From the NCBI GenBank assembly GCA_964542255.1, contig CAZITV010000108.1, positions 1 to 7,957 of the forward strand: DNA of 7,957 bases, given 5' to 3'. Shown piece by piece: positions 6,537-7,957 of the stretch. A model generated the notes under the pieces. That model saw only the letters and a program-made list of their open reading frames with translations. It did no database searches and was not told where the DNA came from. Both the position numbers and the translations under genes were made by a program. Position 1 is the stretch's first letter. Each line of letters begins with the position of its first letter. This DNA is from CAYMSF01 sp964542255 (lineage in GTDB: Bacteria; Verrucomicrobiota; Lentisphaeria; Victivallales; Victivallaceae).

Positions 6537-6614
6537 CATCGTAAAATGAAGAGTGGCATCAGACGGTATTAGTGACTCCTGAACCGGTGACATTGCCGCT
6601 TCCGGTAATCTTTT

Positions 6615-7769
6615 TTAATGCCGCAAACGCCTTGGGATTGTGGTTACGAGTGCCTCGGTTTCAATGATTTTTCCTTCACGCAGGAATTTTATTTTAACTT
6701 TTTGTCCTGGACGGCAGTCGAAAATCAGGTTGCTGAGTTCATTTGGGCCGTTAATTTGATTGCCGTTCAATTCAGTAATAATATCTTCACCGCGCAAACC
6801 GCACTGAAACGCCGGAGAGCCGGCGTATATCCCGGTTACTAACACGCCGCTCTTGATGTTAAACCGGTTTTTGGCTGCTGGAGTCAGTCCGGCGGTAATA
6901 ACTCCCAGCCACGGACGTGATACTTGACCATGCTCAATAAGATCATTGGCGATGCGATGGGCAAGATTGCCGTCAATGGCAAAACTCAAACCGATATTTC
7001 CGGAAGTCGGAGAGAGGATAAAATCATTTACACCGATAACTTTTCCATCCAAGTTGAGCAGCGGACCGCCACTGTTGCCAGGATTCACTGAAGCAGCGGT
7101 TTGAATAAAATTTTCGTGCAGGTTTAGACCTACTGAACGTTTTTTATGGCTGATAATTCCAGCAGTGACGGTATGTGCAAGGCTGAATGGAGCACCAACG
7201 GCAACTGCCCAGTGTCCGACCCGTAAACTGTTAGTGTCGGCAAATTCCAATGCCGGCAAATGCTCCGCCAAATTGATTTTGATAACGGCCAGATCTGAGT
7301 AAGGGTCGGCGCCAACGGGAACAGCTTCAACTTCTTTGCCATCCGGCATTACTACCGTGAAAAAATCCTGATTGTTGATGATGTGGTAATTGGTCAGAAT
7401 ATGACCGTCGGGGCGGATGATAAAACCTGAACCCTGTCCGGTCGTAATTTGGCTGCGGGTACGCGAGCCATAAAAATGTTCATAAAGCGCTTCTCGCGGG
7501 TCATGGTATTCAGGGTAACCGCTAATCGTTTTACCGGTTTTTATTACGACTACGCTGCGCAGCGCGGTTTCGGCAGTTTTGGCAAAATTTTCCTGCAAAG
7601 AGGCAGGCGTTGCTGTTGCCCCGATTGCTGCCGGCTTGGGTTGCAGCAACAATAAGATTCCTACACAAAGTAGTGCCGCCAGCAGCAGGAATAAAATTAT
7701 TTTTTCTAAGTTCAGCATAAAGTGCTTCATTGTCGCAAAGTAGTAGTTGAGCCAGCGGTATTGCCGCAT
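6615..7769 (-). CDS. Membrane-anchored HtrA/Deg-family serine protease with one PDZ domain, 384 aa
   Basis: HtrA-family proteases degrade or sense misfolded envelope proteins. An N-terminal hydrophobic segment (about residues 24-43, IILFLLLAALLCVGILLLLQ) is probably an uncleaved anchor, with the protease domain outside the cytoplasm. The trypsin-like domain has GQGSGFII (111-118), TNYHI with His129, SDLAVIK with Asp159, and NPGNSGGPL with Ser233, so the triad is intact. A single PDZ domain follows (about 285-375: RPWLGV, GVLVTGIYAGSPAFQCGLRGEDIITELNG). One PDZ and an anchor resemble DegS; the length also fits short DegQ-like proteins. The usual IQTDAAIN before the active site reads IQTAASVN, an Asp-to-Ala change. 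The start is uncertain: ATG 7769 gives 384 aa with a weak GGAA about 10 bases ahead, while ATGs at 7730 or 7718 would shorten the region before the anchor. No clear terminator follows it. Confidence 0.93.
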   Translation of the reverse strand: MRQYRWLNYYFATMKHFMLNLEKIILFLLLAALLCVGILLLLQPKPAAIGATATPASLQENFAKTAETALRSVVVIKTGKTISGYPEYHDPREALYEHFYGSRTRSQITTGQGSGFIIRPDGHILTNYHIINNQDFFTVVMPDGKEVEAVPVGADPYSDLAVIKINLAEHLPALEFADTNSLRVGHWAVAVGAPFSLAHTVTAGIISHKKRSVGLNLHENFIQTAASVNPGNSGGPLLNLDGKVIGVNDFILSPTSGNIGLSFAIDGNLAHRIANDLIEHGQVSRPWLGVITAGLTPAAKNRFNIKSGVLVTGIYAGSPAFQCGLRGEDIITELNGNQINGPNELSNLIFDCRPGQKVKIKFLREGKIIETEALVTTIPRRLRH

Positions 7770-7943
7770 GACTGAATGTTTCCGGAGTTATAGACAATGG
7801 ATAAAGCAATATGTTCCCGTCAAATCGCCGGAATTTGCGCAGTTTGCTTTTAGTTATTCAATACTGATTTGCGGTTTAATCCGGTTGCGGTATTGAAAAA
7901 AATTACATTGGTAGTATCTTTTAAATTAGAGTTGTTTTTAATA

Positions 7944-7957
7944 GTAAAAAAAGGCGT
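7944..7957 (-). terminator. Possible tail of a terminator from a gene beyond the right edge
   Basis: Read on the minus strand, the window opens with ACGCC, then seven T residues and ACT. GC-rich bases running straight into a T-tract look like the 3' arm and tail of an intrinsic terminator whose 5' arm (GGCGT) would lie outside the window. This cannot be verified here. Confidence 0.25.

Larger units (their letters stand above)
6298..6614. other. 317-base noncoding stretch between htrA-like and radical SAM genes
   Basis: From right to left it holds: a short unique tail after the protease stop (6537-6614) with no clear minus-strand terminator; the N gap; a 9-bp tandem repeat array; a GC-richer unique block (6361-6421) with a small hairpin, AGCGC (6394-6398) pairing GCGCT (6403-6407) across a four-base loop; and an AT-rich block with the candidate operon promoter. 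The frames open across the array exist only because 9 is divisible by 3. I see no real gene here. Confidence 0.7.

Noticed and set aside
6342..6593. Open frames on both strands through the tandem repeat (Ser-Asp-Lys/Thr repeats on +, Cys-Arg-Thr/Met repeats on -)
   Set aside because: A 9-base repeat stays open in frame automatically. Both frames cross the N gap, have no ribosome site or conserved flanks, and give low-complexity products.
6583..6612. Plus-strand intrinsic terminator: ACCGG (6583-6587) and CCGGT (6602-6606) followed by AATCTTTTTT
   Set aside because: The stem is only 5 bp with a 14-base loop, and no plus-strand gene ends here. On the minus strand, where the protease ends, the T-tract is on the wrong side.
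7531..7809. 92-aa minus-strand frame overlapping the start of the protease gene
   Set aside because: It is an alternate frame of the protease coding sequence with no recognisable domain; the protease frame has an intact catalytic triad and PDZ domain.
7796..7824. Promoter for the protease based on TTGACG (7824-7819, minus strand)
   Set aside because: The -35 is good, but 17 bases on the -10 reads TCCATT (3/6 match), and neighbouring spacings are no better.
7859..7895. Imperfect inverted repeat CAATAC / GTATTG upstream of the protease
   Set aside because: The arms are only 6 bp and separated by 25 bases; no T-tract follows on either strand in the right orientation, so neither a terminator nor an operator can be supported.

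Overview
All eight protein genes in this window lie on the minus strand, so transcription runs from the right edge to the left. The sequence points to an anaerobic, didermic (Gram-negative type) bacterium: there is a membrane-anchored HtrA-type protease, a lipoprotein, Sec and Tat signal peptides, and an oxygen-sensitive radical SAM enzyme. The small cytoplasmic FHA protein beside a lipoprotein, the style of the signal peptides and the 9-bp tandem repeat would suit the PVC group (Lentisphaerae/Kiritimatiellae-like). That placement is an impression, not a demonstrated result. A 10-N assembly gap shows this is a scaffold from a draft or metagenomic assembly.

Layout from right to left (5' to 3' on the coding strand). 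At 6615-7769 is a trypsin-like serine protease with one PDZ domain (HtrA/DegS/DegQ-like). At 6298-6614 is a noncoding stretch holding about ten copies of a 9-bp tandem repeat, the N gap, and a plausible sigma70-type promoter just before the next gene. From 6297 down to 2564 runs a tight five-gene cluster: a radical SAM enzyme; a 63-aa Tat-signal mini-protein; an exported Memo-AMMECR1 fusion; an FHA-domain protein; and a putative lipoprotein. The first two junctions are 4-base ATGA stop/start overlaps, and the next gaps are 9 and 19 bases. At 514-2400 is dxs (1-deoxy-D-xylulose-5-phosphate synthase), probably with its own promoter. At 54-401 is a small secreted coiled-coil protein of unknown function, also preceded by a candidate promoter.

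The notable content is the AmmeMemoRadiSam system: the AMMECR1, Memo and radical SAM families recur together in prokaryotes, and to my knowledge their joint biochemical role is not settled. Here Memo and AMMECR1 are fused and carry a signal peptide, while the radical SAM enzyme has none. A Tat-targeted mini-protein is translationally coupled between them, making it a good candidate for a fourth component (substrate, anchor or partner). An FHA phosphopeptide-binding protein and a lipoprotein appear to be co-transcribed downstream. HtrA, dxs and the small secreted protein look like independent housekeeping or envelope genes.
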